From Acanthosepion esculentum (lineage: Eukaryota > Mollusca > Cephalopoda > Sepiida > Sepiidae): a DNA stretch of 64,000 nucleotides. The notes under the pieces are model-generated. The model was not told the origin of the DNA. It saw nothing but the letters and a program-made list of their open reading frames with translations, and searched no databases. The DNA is taken from the NCBI GenBank assembly GCA_964036315.1, contig OZ038509.1, forward strand, positions 32,947,959 to 33,011,958. Direction: 5' to 3'. Positions 33,713 to 45,500 of the stretch are shown piece after piece. The translations under genes were made by a program, and so were the position numbers. How positions within the stretch are numbered: the stretch's first letter is position 1; each line of letters begins with the position of its first letter.

Positions 33713-33841
33713 AAAGAGTTATAAGGCTGAAACGATAAAGAAGAAGAAGAAGAAGAAGAAGAAGAAGAAGAAGAAGAAGAAGAAGAAGAAGAAGAAGAAG
33801 AAGAAGAAGAAGAAGAAGAAGAAGAAGAAAAAGAAGAAGAA
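33679..33841. repeat. (GAAA)n and long (GAA)n arrays
   Basis: About nine GAAA units at 33679-33716, then a GAA array at about 33736-33841, some 33 units. The plus-strand frame through it is an artefactual poly-Lys. Confidence 0.95.
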
Positions 33842-34262
33842 GCTGTTGTTTTTTCTTTTTACTTAATTTTTTATTTGTTGCAGATCGAAACTGTGGATTA
33901 CCGTTGATGAATAGGGGAGTAGAGAAATGGTGGCGTTGATAAATTACTAACTCAGGATAATCCAGTCACTTAAAAACGATTCACCGTTTGGGAAATGTTT
34001 TTCGGTTTCTCTTGTGTTTACGCCCGCGTGTGTCTGTGTGTGTACACGTGCGCATGTGTTTGTGTATGTGTATGCGCACGTGTTTTGTCTTGATTTGCTT
34101 TGTTATGGTTTCTCTATGAGCGTCTCTGCGTATGTAGTGCCCCACATATGTCTCTATGTTAACACTCCAGAATTAGTTGTTTTATTTGACAAAAAAGGGT
34201 CAAGGTTATTTAGTAGTTTATTCTTTTAAATAAATTATTTCCTTGATGTGTATCCTCTATAC

Positions 34263-34298
<36 letters not shown>

Positions 34299-34551
34299 AC
34301 ACAAAGAATCGGTTAAGACTAAGTTATGTATCTAAATGTTTCCTATGTCACTGCAAACCGTTCTTGCAGTTAAAAACGAGGTTTTATTTTTTCCAAATGT
34401 TTTAAAATTCAGAATTAATGCAATATCTTAATTATTTACGTGCGACTGTGTTTGAGTATAAAAGATGGTTATGTATGTAAAGTGCTTGCGTTGTTCGTAA
34501 AAATAATGTTTACTGCGTATTATATAATGGCATATTCTGTTATGTAATAAT

Positions 34552-34592
<41 letters not shown>

Positions 34593-35969
34593 ATGAAAAT
34601 TTAAAAGATGACACGTCAACGTTTATTACATAGTATTTGAAATTTTAGGTCTTGCATGTCTGCAACCGAATCAGTTACAAGGCATATAATAAATGTGTTT
34701 TTATAGCGACTGTATAAGAAGAAAAACAAACTTTTTAGCAACAATTTCTACTTATATTGCCTGCTTAATATTGTATGTTTTTAGAGGGCCTCTATAACGC
34801 AAGTCGTCCTTTAAAAACTCCGAAAGATTGTACAGGCTTAAAGAAGTCGCAGATTACTCTATCGATGCAGCTTATAAAACCGGTTTAATCTATGGATTAA
34901 ATTTAGCCAGTGTTTTTTGTATGAAAGAGAAATAATGTTGCTGGTATGGTATTTATAGAAAGTTTTCCTGATGAATCTAATAATAAAAATTAAAGAAAGC
35001 CAAAAAGAGATTTCTTTTACATCTGTGCGTGTGTCGAAGTTTAATACGTACAGCTGAGTTATTTGTATTAGGAAAACAAGTTTATCAATAGTTTATTTAA
35101 ATTCTAATAATACATATTAATCTATGTATGTATGTTTTTATGTATAATAAGATGATCTCTTTTTATTTTGTTCTTTCGTATAGCGGAAAAACTGTACAAA
35201 TATTACGGCGGTAAATGTTTGGAAATTGTCTATAGATTTGTAAAGTGTCGTAAAATAATTTTAGCTTTAATAAGTTTTTCCAATTCAATTACTCAGATAT
35301 CTAGAAAATGGTAAATGATTGGTATTCACAGAAAAAACAGATACCAAGATTGTGTATGTTAAATCTTCTGAGTATATTATGTACCTAAAACATTAGTATA
35401 TAAGTAAACGCGGTGACTGTATGTGTACAGTTCTTGATATGTAGAGACGGATGAAGAATTTAAGTACTACGAAGATATATCGGACACTTTTTTTTAGCTC
35501 TGTTGATAGATTTATATGTACATATGATTTTTTTCTATAAATATCTAACAATGAATGCACGTGTTAAAATAATGTGGAAATAGGTAATTCTTTCGATTAG
35601 ATTGGAAGCACACCGGAAATACAAGTGATAATGTATGTATGTTTTTGAACGAAGGTTTTTATGTACGAAAAAAACACCTTTATATAGGAATTTTATGTAG
35701 CGTGATACATGCGTGTGTCTGTTTTTTTTTATATCGTTTTAATATTATGAGTTTATCAATAATGAGTTTCGGGAGTTTTTTGTCGCGTTGATAAAAGATA
35801 AAATTGATTTACTTGTCCAATAAAATGTGAGCTTTATGCAAACTTACGCCAACATAGGTTTCCATAAATTTTTACAATTGAACAATCCCAATAAACTAAC
35901 TTTGTTCATACGAAAACGTATACTGTTCTTTAAATATATATAATTATATTTATATACGTATTTTCACAT
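33842..35969. other. AT-rich DNA with short TA/GT runs; no recognised gene
   Basis: Microsatellites at 34259-34299 (TA then GT) and 34556-34588 (TA). No transposon, coding or RNA feature recognised. Confidence 0.5.
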
Positions 35970-35973
35970 GTGT

Positions 35974-36007
<34 letters not shown>
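35970..36007. repeat. (GT)n microsatellite
   Basis: About 18 GT units. Confidence 0.95.
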
Positions 36008-36012
<5 letters not shown>

Positions 36013-36215
36013 CGGACTTAAAACCTTTTTGTAGTTATGGTTGGAGAAATGTGTTTAAGTTACACTTTAATTTTTTACTTCTCTGTTAAAGCGCTTCTTG
36101 AGGCAACAGTTTATTCCGAGCCCTTCTAAATCTTAAATTTAATGTTATGTTTAGTTACTTTCAAGTTATTTCCGATCAACTTTAGGTGCACCCGCTTTTT
36201 TTTTTCACTTTTTTC

Positions 36216-36217
<2 letters not shown>

Positions 36218-36273
<56 letters not shown>
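36218..36273. repeat. (CT)n microsatellite
   Basis: About 27 CT units after a pyrimidine-rich lead. The 36274-37695 stretch that follows shows nothing recognised. Confidence 0.95.
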
Positions 36274-36276
<3 letters not shown>

Positions 36277-37692
36277 AGGTTTTCTTTCTTCTTTTTCTGT
36301 ATCAAGTGAGGAAAGGTGAAAGACAAAAATAAACCAAGAAAAATGTACTTCGTATTATTCTTCTCTCTAAAGACTTTTGTTAAAATCTCTCTCTATTGAT
36401 CTGTTTATCTATTTTCTTTCTTTCTTTCTCCTGCGAGCGTTTTGTTAGACAATGAAGTTAATGCAGATCTACTGTTATGCTAAAAGGTCTTGTAAAATAT
36501 CCTGAAATGGGGAGAAAATAAGTGGAGAAAAACGGGTGTGAAGTGTGATAAATAGAGAAGGAATGGAAAAAGAAGAAGAAGAAGTATTGGAAAGAGAATC
36601 TATAAATAAGTTGAAAGAAGAAGGTTTATAAAGAATATGGAATGGCGTGATATTTGGCAATAATATTCAATGTTATTAATCTGTTTTCAAACTAAGGTTT
36701 TCTCTTCTACGCCTATACTCAAAAGTGAGAAAAAAACAAATCCTCAGACCTTCAGAAGACGAAGATAACCATGAAGCTGGAATTGTAAATACTTGATCGC
36801 TAAGTTACTTGTAAGATCGATAAATAGCAGTAATATTACGGCTTGGGAGTTACTAGTAAACATTCAAGCCACGTGCGTCTCGTAATTCAAACTGCAAATG
36901 CGAGATAGAAAATCTAGTTTGAAATATTCTTTCAATGATCTTGTAAATCTTCGGCACTGAGTATCGAAATATTTTCCACTTCTTAGCAATGATTTCAAAA
37001 GATAATTGTATTAGTAGATGACGAGTATCACTATTCAATGCAAACAATTGTTTGTAGGAATAAGAAAGTTCGTTAAATTGCACAAAATAGACGAAATAAA
37101 TGAATAAGCACAAAAACACTAATAACAGAGAAAAGAGGTAATATCGTTGTTTTAATAATAGATAAAGATTTAAAGTGAAAAAGAAGGTAATAAAAAACTA
37201 ATAAATTAATCAGTTCAATCCGAGGAATAGATATCCCATCTTTCACCGCTATACTTAGTCAGTTAGGTCTAACTTGCAAGTTCTTGTATGTAACAACAAT
37301 TGAACTGGTAGATACAATAGTACTACTTTCAATAACAGATTCTATCAACAATAGTGTTAATAATAACAGTTGAGATATTATTCGTGCTTTTTGTAGTAGT
37401 TTTATTAACCGAACAGAATTATCACTCGATCGTTTTCATATAGTATTAATGTATTTTATTACTAGTAGTAGCTAAATGTAAGAAAAGTTGAAGTAATTAT
37501 AGAGACAGCAATATTTCAAAATTCATAAAGATTTAAACCTTGTGACTATCGAGGATTTTAAAAGCATAAAATTGGCAGGTGTATTTTTCTTTTAAGTGAA
37601 TGTGACAAAGAGTCAAAAGACTAATTACAGTAGTAGTAATGTGAGTAGCAGTTAATGTATGGATTTTAAAGTTGGAAGAAAGATAAAAGGAT

Positions 37693-37757
37693 CTATGATA
37701 TTGGAGACTGTCGTCAAATCCCTATTTGATATCTCTTTGACGACAGTATCACATATC
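37693..37757. ncRNA. Pre-miRNA-like hairpin (candidate)
   Basis: ACTGTCGTCAAA (37707-37718) pairs perfectly with TTTGACGACAGT (37736-37747) across a 17-nt loop. GATAT about five bases outside the 5' arm pairs with ATATC outside the 3' arm after a small internal loop. The ~62-nt imperfect stem is of pre-microRNA size and sits in a repeat-poor region. No known miRNA seed is claimed, and the strand is undetermined. Confidence 0.3.
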
Positions 37758-38344
37758 TAAAAAATACAGATATATAAACTTGAAATGCAAGTAAGTCGTT
37801 TGTTATGGGCTTTATCAATTGGTACAATCAAAGGAATATATTCTGGATAATTATTTGTAAATAAGTCATTAATTTTATTAGTGGTGTTTATCTTTTATTG
37901 AACTCGTATTTCTGTTGCTAACAATGTCAATCACTATTGACTAATTTATCAGAAGTTAGACAAAACATTAGAACCTTAGAATATTTAATTAAGTCTACAG
38001 AGAACATAAACAACTGTATGTTAGAATGTGCTTTGTCGTATTAAACACGAATCTTTAAACTATATAATATATTATAAAACATCTATATTAGTATTTTCCA
38101 AGAAAGTGTTTTACTTTGCTGTTTAAAGGAAGCGTTATTTAAAAATTTCTTAAAAGAATTCAGTTAAAACGTATATCGAGTTTAGTAACTTTCAGGAAAT
38201 TTGTAATCACCTGAAAATATCTTGAATATGCAAAGACAGTAATTATGGAAAACTTTTCTGCTGAGTATATAGGGTGTTGCTCCTCTTCTGCTTATAGAGA
38301 CACACAATATTGATAAGTTTTATTATTATGGGATGGAACAGATT
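37758..38344. other. No recognised feature
   Basis: AT-rich unique sequence. Confidence 0.4.
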
Positions 38345-38850
38345 TAAAGATTCAGTAATAGGAAGTCAAAATTATGCATGACCAGAGTCAGAAATAGAAA
38401 GTCAAAATAACTTATCACGAGTCAGAGTCAGCAATGGAATGTCACAAATACATATGACGAGACAGTAATGCAAATTCAAAATTACGTATGACGAGTTAGT
38501 AATGGAAAGTCACAACTACGTATGACGAGTCGGAAATGGATAAACACAATTACGTATAAATTGTCCAAGTCAGCAAGAGAAAGTCACAATTATATATGAC
38601 TTGTCCGAGTTAGAAATAAAAAGACATAATTAAGTATGACGAGTCGAAATAAGCAATAGAAAGTCACAATCACGTATGACAAATCAGAAACAGCAATAGA
38701 AATTCACATTTATTTATGACGAATTAGAGTCAGAAATATAACTATATATATATATATGACAAGTCTGTCAGAAATGGAAAGTCACAATTATGAATGACAA
38801 GACTGTGCAAGAAATGGAAAGTCACAATTATATATAACTTGTCCGTCACT
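38345..38850 (+). repeat. Degenerate minisatellite, ~40-bp unit, about 12 copies
   Basis: The recurring unit is GAAATGGAAAGTCACAATTA followed by TATGACGAGTCAGAGTC with much variation. Each unit contains a TGACGAGTC-like core. Copies are diverged, so the array is old. Confidence 0.85.
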
Positions 38851-39649
38851 GAATACTGTAACAAAATTGGCAAGAGTTTTCGTAAAAGAGGAGATATTTT
38901 AGAATTTGTCAGAACATCGGAGTAGCTACGCAAAGTAACCTCAGAAATAACTCAGATTGGCAGGTTCACAAAATCTACAAAATATTTGAATTTTCGGCTT
39001 TGATGTGGTTAAGGTTCACACGACGATTGGGGTCTTTTATCAAACATCTTTCATTAAACGGCATTTATGTCGCCTGTTCCTCATTGGTTTTAGAATTGTT
39101 ACACAAAACCACTAAGTGTGATTGAATCAGAGAATATTTTGGTCCGGTTGGAATTTTATATTTTAAGCAATTTTAACAAACTTTACTCGAATCACTACGG
39201 TACTTGCCAAGATTGTAATAGTAGATAAAAGGCAAAAAAAGACTGCGTTACTTAAAATAGCTGATTTTCTGGCAATATTTGTAATAGTAGGAAAAAATCT
39301 GCACAAAAGTTATTCACCAGTGACTACTTTGATCCTAGTGGCTTGGCGAACAAGCACACTAAACGATTCATTAGGCGTTTGGCAATAGAAATTGTTAATG
39401 AATTTAATTAGTAACAAGATTACCTTTTATAAAATTGTAGATATAATATTTATCAAAAGTAACACGAATTGCTGTTTAGACTTGTAAAATATTTGATATC
39501 AATTATAAATCTCAGTTAATAATCCTTTCCCCCAGTAGGACAGCCTTTAAAGAACGCCAAAATAAGAAATAATAAGGTCACTCTGTATGTGTGTTTACAT
39601 GTAAAACTGTGGGCACGAATATAGACAAGTTATACGTGAGGTTATATGT
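38851..39649. other. No recognised feature
   Basis: AT-rich unique sequence. Confidence 0.4.
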
Positions 39650-39654
39650 ATGTA

Positions 39655-39750
<96 letters not shown>
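39650..39750. repeat. (GT)n-(TA)n compound microsatellite
   Basis: GTAT lead, GT array to 39698, GTAT, then TA array to 39750. 39751-40357 is rich in short TA/GT/AC runs, with no gene. Confidence 0.95.
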
Positions 39751-39753
<3 letters not shown>

Positions 39754-40357
39754 AAATTAATTTATTTATATATTCGTAGGTATGAATGAACGATTTATAT
39801 TTCTATATATGTAAGTATTCGTATATAAGTACATTTTTCTGAATTTGATTTACATATGTATACATGCAATTTGGTATATGTGTATGCGTTATACAAATGA
39901 GATAATTCCTAAACATTTTTATATATGTATTATACACAGGCAAATATTTGCTCAAAGATATTAGGGTGTATATTATTTTATTTATCATCCTATTATATAT
40001 ATACACACGCGCAAACAGACGCATATATAGATCGTTCTAAATATGTATCTGCGTGTATAACTTCATAATAATTATATAGATATACAAATGTATGTGTATA
40101 TATAGTATGCATAAATATATGTGCATATATGAATGTTTCTTTGTAATTGGGTATGTACGTAAATGTCTGCGAATGTATGTTTCATTTGATTTGCATATTA
40201 AATCGATTTTACAAGTATTTGTTTTTTATACTAGATGTATTTTTGGCTTGTTGATTAAGAATTATCACTTTTGTTCTATATTTTATTTCATTATATTCAG
40301 ATAATTCTATGAATGTGGAGATGGATGCATTTATAATTGCAAATATTCATGCATGAA

Positions 40358-40399
40358 CATATGTGCCTATAAACGTATATGCATTTATAGGCACATATA
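40358..40399. repeat. Perfect 15-bp-stem hairpin
   Basis: ATATGTGCCTATAAA and TTTATAGGCACATAT are exact reverse complements separated by about 10 bases. A third TTATAGGCAC occurs just after (40405-40414). Confidence 0.85.
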
Positions 40400-40442
40400 A
40401 TACACTTATAGGCACGTTGATCAAATACCGTGTGTTTGCTTG

Positions 40443-40443
<1 letters not shown>

Positions 40444-40529
<86 letters not shown>

Positions 40530-40530
40530 G
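40444..40530. repeat. (TA)n array
   Basis: About 42 TA units with one GTATA near the end. 40531-41617 shows no recognised feature. Confidence 0.95.
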
Positions 40531-41615
40531 TTTATATAAGCATATATCAATTTATGTGTAGCATCAAGAAACGGAAATTAATCTGTCAACAAGAAAATTG
40601 ATCAGCATGAAACAAAAATAAATTGCCTGTTATTTTCAACAAACTTGTTTAATTGAACCTTTGCTACTGAGAAATTTCCAATTTATATGTATATGTAACT
40701 GTAATTGATACGTATATATCAGGACTGATTTATAAATATGTAGATTTAATATTCTATAAATAGAAATAGGATAAATGTTTAATATGTCTATACATATATA
40801 GGCATTTTATAATTTTTTTGAATTTGAAACCAGACTTATTATTCAGAGATGTAAGTAATCGGAAGTAAATACACCCAATGAAACATGCATATAATAAAGT
40901 ATTAATACAAAAAAAGCCTTTTTTTTTCTTTTGCAAAGTATCAGTATGAATATCGAAACAGATAGAAATATGTGGTCGCTATTTATTCGTGTTTCGGAAA
41001 GGTTTTCTAAAAAATGTGATAAAGATATTTAAAAGGCAACATCTGCAAACATGATGTTTCCAAACTTCAATATATATGTAGATAGATCGATTTAACTTTT
41101 CCTGAATTGTTTGCTCAACTTCTCTCACTTTATCATTTTATATATAATTCCGTCAGTTTTCTTTGATTTGCTTTGCTTCTAAGTAACTTCTGATAAAATG
41201 TTTGTATATACTGAAGGCTTGTTTTTTTTTTTTCAGATATAAAGTAACAACACACTTAGCATTACTTATGAATAATTAATCGATTATGTAATTTCCTAAC
41301 GCGAGATATCACGGTTTATACTTTCATGATAATATCGAGGAATCTCGATAGAAATGTCTCTGTATATTATTAAATGTGTTTTTATATACGTTTATAGTAA
41401 GTGTGACTCGGCTGATATTTTCCAGTCAACGCTTTGACTTGTGATTATGTTGTTAAGTCACGTGTTTATAAAAAAAAAAATCAACTACATTTAACAAGGG
41501 AGATAACTGCGACGCTCTTTTGCTGTCCTTTTCATTTTTAAATTTTATGTGGTATGTCTCGAGGCGTTCTATTTCGATCCAATCGAACTTATGCGTTTAA
41601 AAGTTTTGTCATTCT

Positions 41616-41617
<2 letters not shown>

Positions 41618-41670
<53 letters not shown>
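41618..41670. repeat. (AAT)n microsatellite
   Basis: About 17 AAT units. No LINE sequence is recognised upstream, unlike the arrays at 54-55 kb. 41671-42139 holds nothing recognised. Confidence 0.95.
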
Positions 41671-41674
<4 letters not shown>

Positions 41675-42139
41675 AAGTAGAAGTTAATTTTCTTCTGTGA
41701 GAATTATCGTGTCACCCTGGCACCAAAATGTTCACTTCTTAATTTTTAATTAATAGTTATTTTGTTTGATGAAACTCAGTTCTTACAACAAAAAAATGTT
41801 TTAGAAAAGAACTTACAAACAAAATTTGGGAATATTTATTCGTTAAATATTTTTATTTTCTTTGAACGACTGATCAAACAATATGGTGGGGTTTTTTTAT
41901 GTTCGCCATATTCTATTCAGGAAGTAATTGAAAATGTTCTATTGTTAGAAAGAAGACTATCGCCATTTCATGAAATCTGTAAGGCCCGGTCGTTTTTAAT
42001 TTAGAAGAAAAATTATTATTCAATATTTTGAATTACATCAATTGATTGTAAGAATGTATGGGGATGTTAAGTATAAGTAAATATAAACATATTTGAAAAT
42101 ATATATATATTAAGATATATGTAAATATATGCGGTTAGT

Positions 42140-42147
42140 TTAATAAT

Positions 42148-42207
<60 letters not shown>

Positions 42208-42210
42208 GTA
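42140..42210. repeat. ACAT, (CA)n and (TA)n compound microsatellite
   Basis: Short arrays of CATA, CA and TA. The following 42211-44429 is AT-rich, repeat-poor DNA with no recognised gene; a short GA run lies at 42930-42955. Confidence 0.9.
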
Positions 42211-44427
42211 TATGTAAGGAAGTAATGAGAAAAAGAAAAGAAAGAAAAGGAAAAGAAAGAAAGCTTTTATCTCTCAAATTTGTTATTTATTAAGTATTTT
42301 CGAATATTATGTGCTTATTGTCGATAATTATTTCTTCACCTTGTAAGAACAATCCATGCTCAAAGGCCTGGTTGTAATTATGTTAATTATCTAAACTTTT
42401 CTTCATAAAGCAAATCAATTACAAACAAATTTTCTGATGAAGAAAAATGTAAAGATGGTAATGTTTAAATTTACTTTATCTTTTATTTGTAAATCTATTT
42501 TTTAATTATCTACCAACATGATTTACAGAATTGCATTCATTACTTTTGTTTCATTGGAAAATATAATTTTATATGGCAGATGAATTTTTATATATTTCGA
42601 AATCAAAAACTTAATGACATACTCAATAAGCAGATCCTTTGATGCATGTCATCATTATTATCAACATGAATAATCAAATTATATTAAATAATTTATAAAT
42701 AAAATATATGAATTATTTTCATGTCTTTTTATAGCAACATAAATTGTATATCACACTGTATGTCTGTGTTGCAATGGAGAGCAATATTAAGTTGTTTATG
42801 AGACAAACAGGCGTAGGTGATATTTGTATCTCTTTATCACTTATCCTTTTATTGTTTTTCGTATTATTTACATACATGGTGTGATATCAGTTCTAGTTTA
42901 AAGTATTTAACGGTCGATATAAGGATAAAGAGAGGGAGAGAGAGAGAGAGAGATAGATAGAAAGTCAAATTTGTTAATGAATATAAATATCGATGAAATT
43001 GATATCTAAATACTGATCTTTTGATATCGATTAACGTAAGTATTCGTAAAATACTTGTCTCTATTCTGTTTCACCAGAAAGTGTATAATCGGACATTGAA
43101 CTCATTTAGAATTTCAGAAGAAATCAATGATGTCTTTCTGATCGGTAAAGTATAATTGAATTGTATCGATAAAGATTAAATTGCTTCTACTTATCTCTGT
43201 TTTCGTGTATACCATTCAATAACACAATATGTTGATATCGATGATCTTTCGAAGTCCTTTTCTTTTAAACAATTTGTTATTGGCACAAAAACAGGATATT
43301 TATAAATGAATTGCAATATTTTTTTTGAGTATACCCTTGTTTGAAGCTGATTTTTAAAACAACTGCAAACAATATTTAAATGTACAAGCTAGTTATTTCT
43401 GTACATCTTTTATTCAATATACGTTTTTACACTACTTGATCTCAGATGTTAAAATAGGCGCTCAATTATATGTTGTTTTAATTGCATATATATTTATAAG
43501 ACGGCATAGATTTTACAGAGATGCAAAAAATATTACACTGAGTTTAGGGTTTGGGCTATATTATCTTTACAAGAATGCTCATGTTCTTTGCTAAATTTTG
43601 TCTTTTTTTATCATCCAAGCATTCAGAATATAATTTCTAATCTCTATACGTTTTATTTCTTCATTAGGATAGAAAACGTATTAATTTCAAACTGTCTCTT
43701 TGTGTTGACTTTCTCTTTTTACAATGATTTCGAGTTCTTCTAACTCAATATTTAGTTTTTTTTAAATAAAAGTTCAAAAACGAGCCTCACCAGACTTTAC
43801 CCCCCTTTATTGAAAACCTGAGTGAAAGCTCGGCTTTGTACACAATCCAGTGCCTGAAGTGCTTCAAGTACAAAATGACAAATCGAAGGAATTACTCACA
43901 AACGATAAGGAACTGTTGCAGTTTCTTGGAAAATCAAAACCAATTACTGATTTTGTTTTTAGATAAAATAATAATCGATAAACAAATGTTCGATTCATGC
44001 CACCAGTTTTGTTTTCTTTCACATGCAATGTTTAGTGGCAAAATATATCCTCCTTTTCTTTCGTAGTTTCTTAAGTTTCATTCGTAGAATCTCATTTTTG
44101 CAGATAAGTTATTATTATTATAACAGGGTTGATGATGGAAGCTGAAACTAAAGGAAGTATTGACTGATAGAAAAGAAAAGGAGAAGGAGATTGTCAATTT
44201 GTTAGAGATAGATATTAAATTGGCTGAGAATGATAGAGAGAAACAGTTATGGGAAATTTCTATTAAGAATTTATTTCGAGATTTGAAAGGATAATGATTA
44301 TTGTCATTTAACAAATAATAGGAGAGCAAGAATAAAAGGGAGAGTAACTAAAGGAGAGAATTAGAAGACGGCAATAATAGGAAAAAATGCAAGATGAAGG
44401 AATACACAAACACAAAAATACAGAAAG

Positions 44428-44429
<2 letters not shown>

Positions 44430-44490
<61 letters not shown>

Positions 44491-44516
44491 TAGAGAGAGA
44501 AAGAGAGAGAGAAAAA
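44430..44516. repeat. (TA)n-(GA)n compound microsatellite
   Basis: TA to 44474, then imperfect GA to 44516. Confidence 0.95.
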
Positions 44517-44694
44517 GCACAAGATATTAAATTAAAAAAACAAGTGGAAATATTTTAAGTAAAGTTGAGAATTTAAGATGAGTAAAAGAAGTCGAAATAT
44601 CAGTTGAGAATGACTTTTTCTATGCAATTGGATCGACCGTTTATTTATAACTGGAAGTAATCTTTAATCTCGATTAAATGTTACTGAAATTAAA

Positions 44695-44714
44695 TCTATC
44701 TATCTATCTATCTA

Positions 44715-44787
<73 letters not shown>
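44695..44787. repeat. (CTAT)n-(TA)n-(CA) compound microsatellite
   Basis: Six CTAT units, a TA array to 44780, then a short CACACAC. Confidence 0.95.
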
Positions 44788-45243
44788 CAAAGAGAAGGAA
44801 TAAAATGTGAGAAACAGACAAACGTTCCTTCAAGGAAGTTCTCTCCTATAAATAGAATGACTTAAATATATTATTTTATATATAATACGAACATATATTG
44901 AAAGTTTTATATTAAAAAGCTGTTATTCCGTTCTATTTTTTAATCAAGTAATTTGGTGAAAATGAAAGCAGAAAAAGTTTGCGTTGTTCTTAAGACTTGC
45001 TGTGTGTTAGTCCATTTATCCGACTATCTTGCGATATATCTGTTTCTTTAACATCGAAAAAAAAGAGTCTGTAAGTTCAGTATTACTGTGAAGCAAACTG
45101 ACAAGTAAATATATCAACGAAGCTCCGAGTTGGAGCAGATAAATTGGACATCTAATTTGATTTGTTAATATCTGTATGTGTATCGGTGTATATCCTTATG
45201 CAAATACGTTGGTTTATTTGTCTTTGTGTGTACGTGTATGTAC

Positions 45244-45247
<4 letters not shown>

Positions 45248-45285
<38 letters not shown>
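45248..45285. repeat. (GT)n microsatellite
   Basis: About 19 GT units. 44788-45247 is featureless. Confidence 0.95.
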
Positions 45286-45288
<3 letters not shown>

Positions 45289-45367
45289 CATATAGGCATA
45301 AAAGGGTTTGGATTGGTGTCCTTACTTTCCTAGATCAAATTAAAATGATTATTATCGTTTGATGGTG

Positions 45368-45500
45368 ATGATTTTCTAAGCGTAGCTTAGATGTGGCGCA
45401 AGGCCAATAAAAGTATGAGTCACCACGTGAGGATCGAACTTAATATTCAGTCATAATTGATCTAGAATATCAATCTTGCTAACCATTACCACCACATTGA
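45368..45500 (-). mobile_element. tRNA-derived SINE (family B), minus strand
   Basis: On the minus strand: GGTGGTAATGGTTAGCAAG (A-box-like TGGTTAGCAAG), AATTATGACTGAATATTAAG, B box GTTCGATCCTCAC, then GGCCTTGCGCCACATCTAAG and CTACGCTTAGAAAATC. This is the most complete copy of family B in the window. Confidence 0.75.

Noticed and set aside
33606..33866. Poly-lysine reading frame
   Set aside because: It is simply the GAA/AAG array translated.
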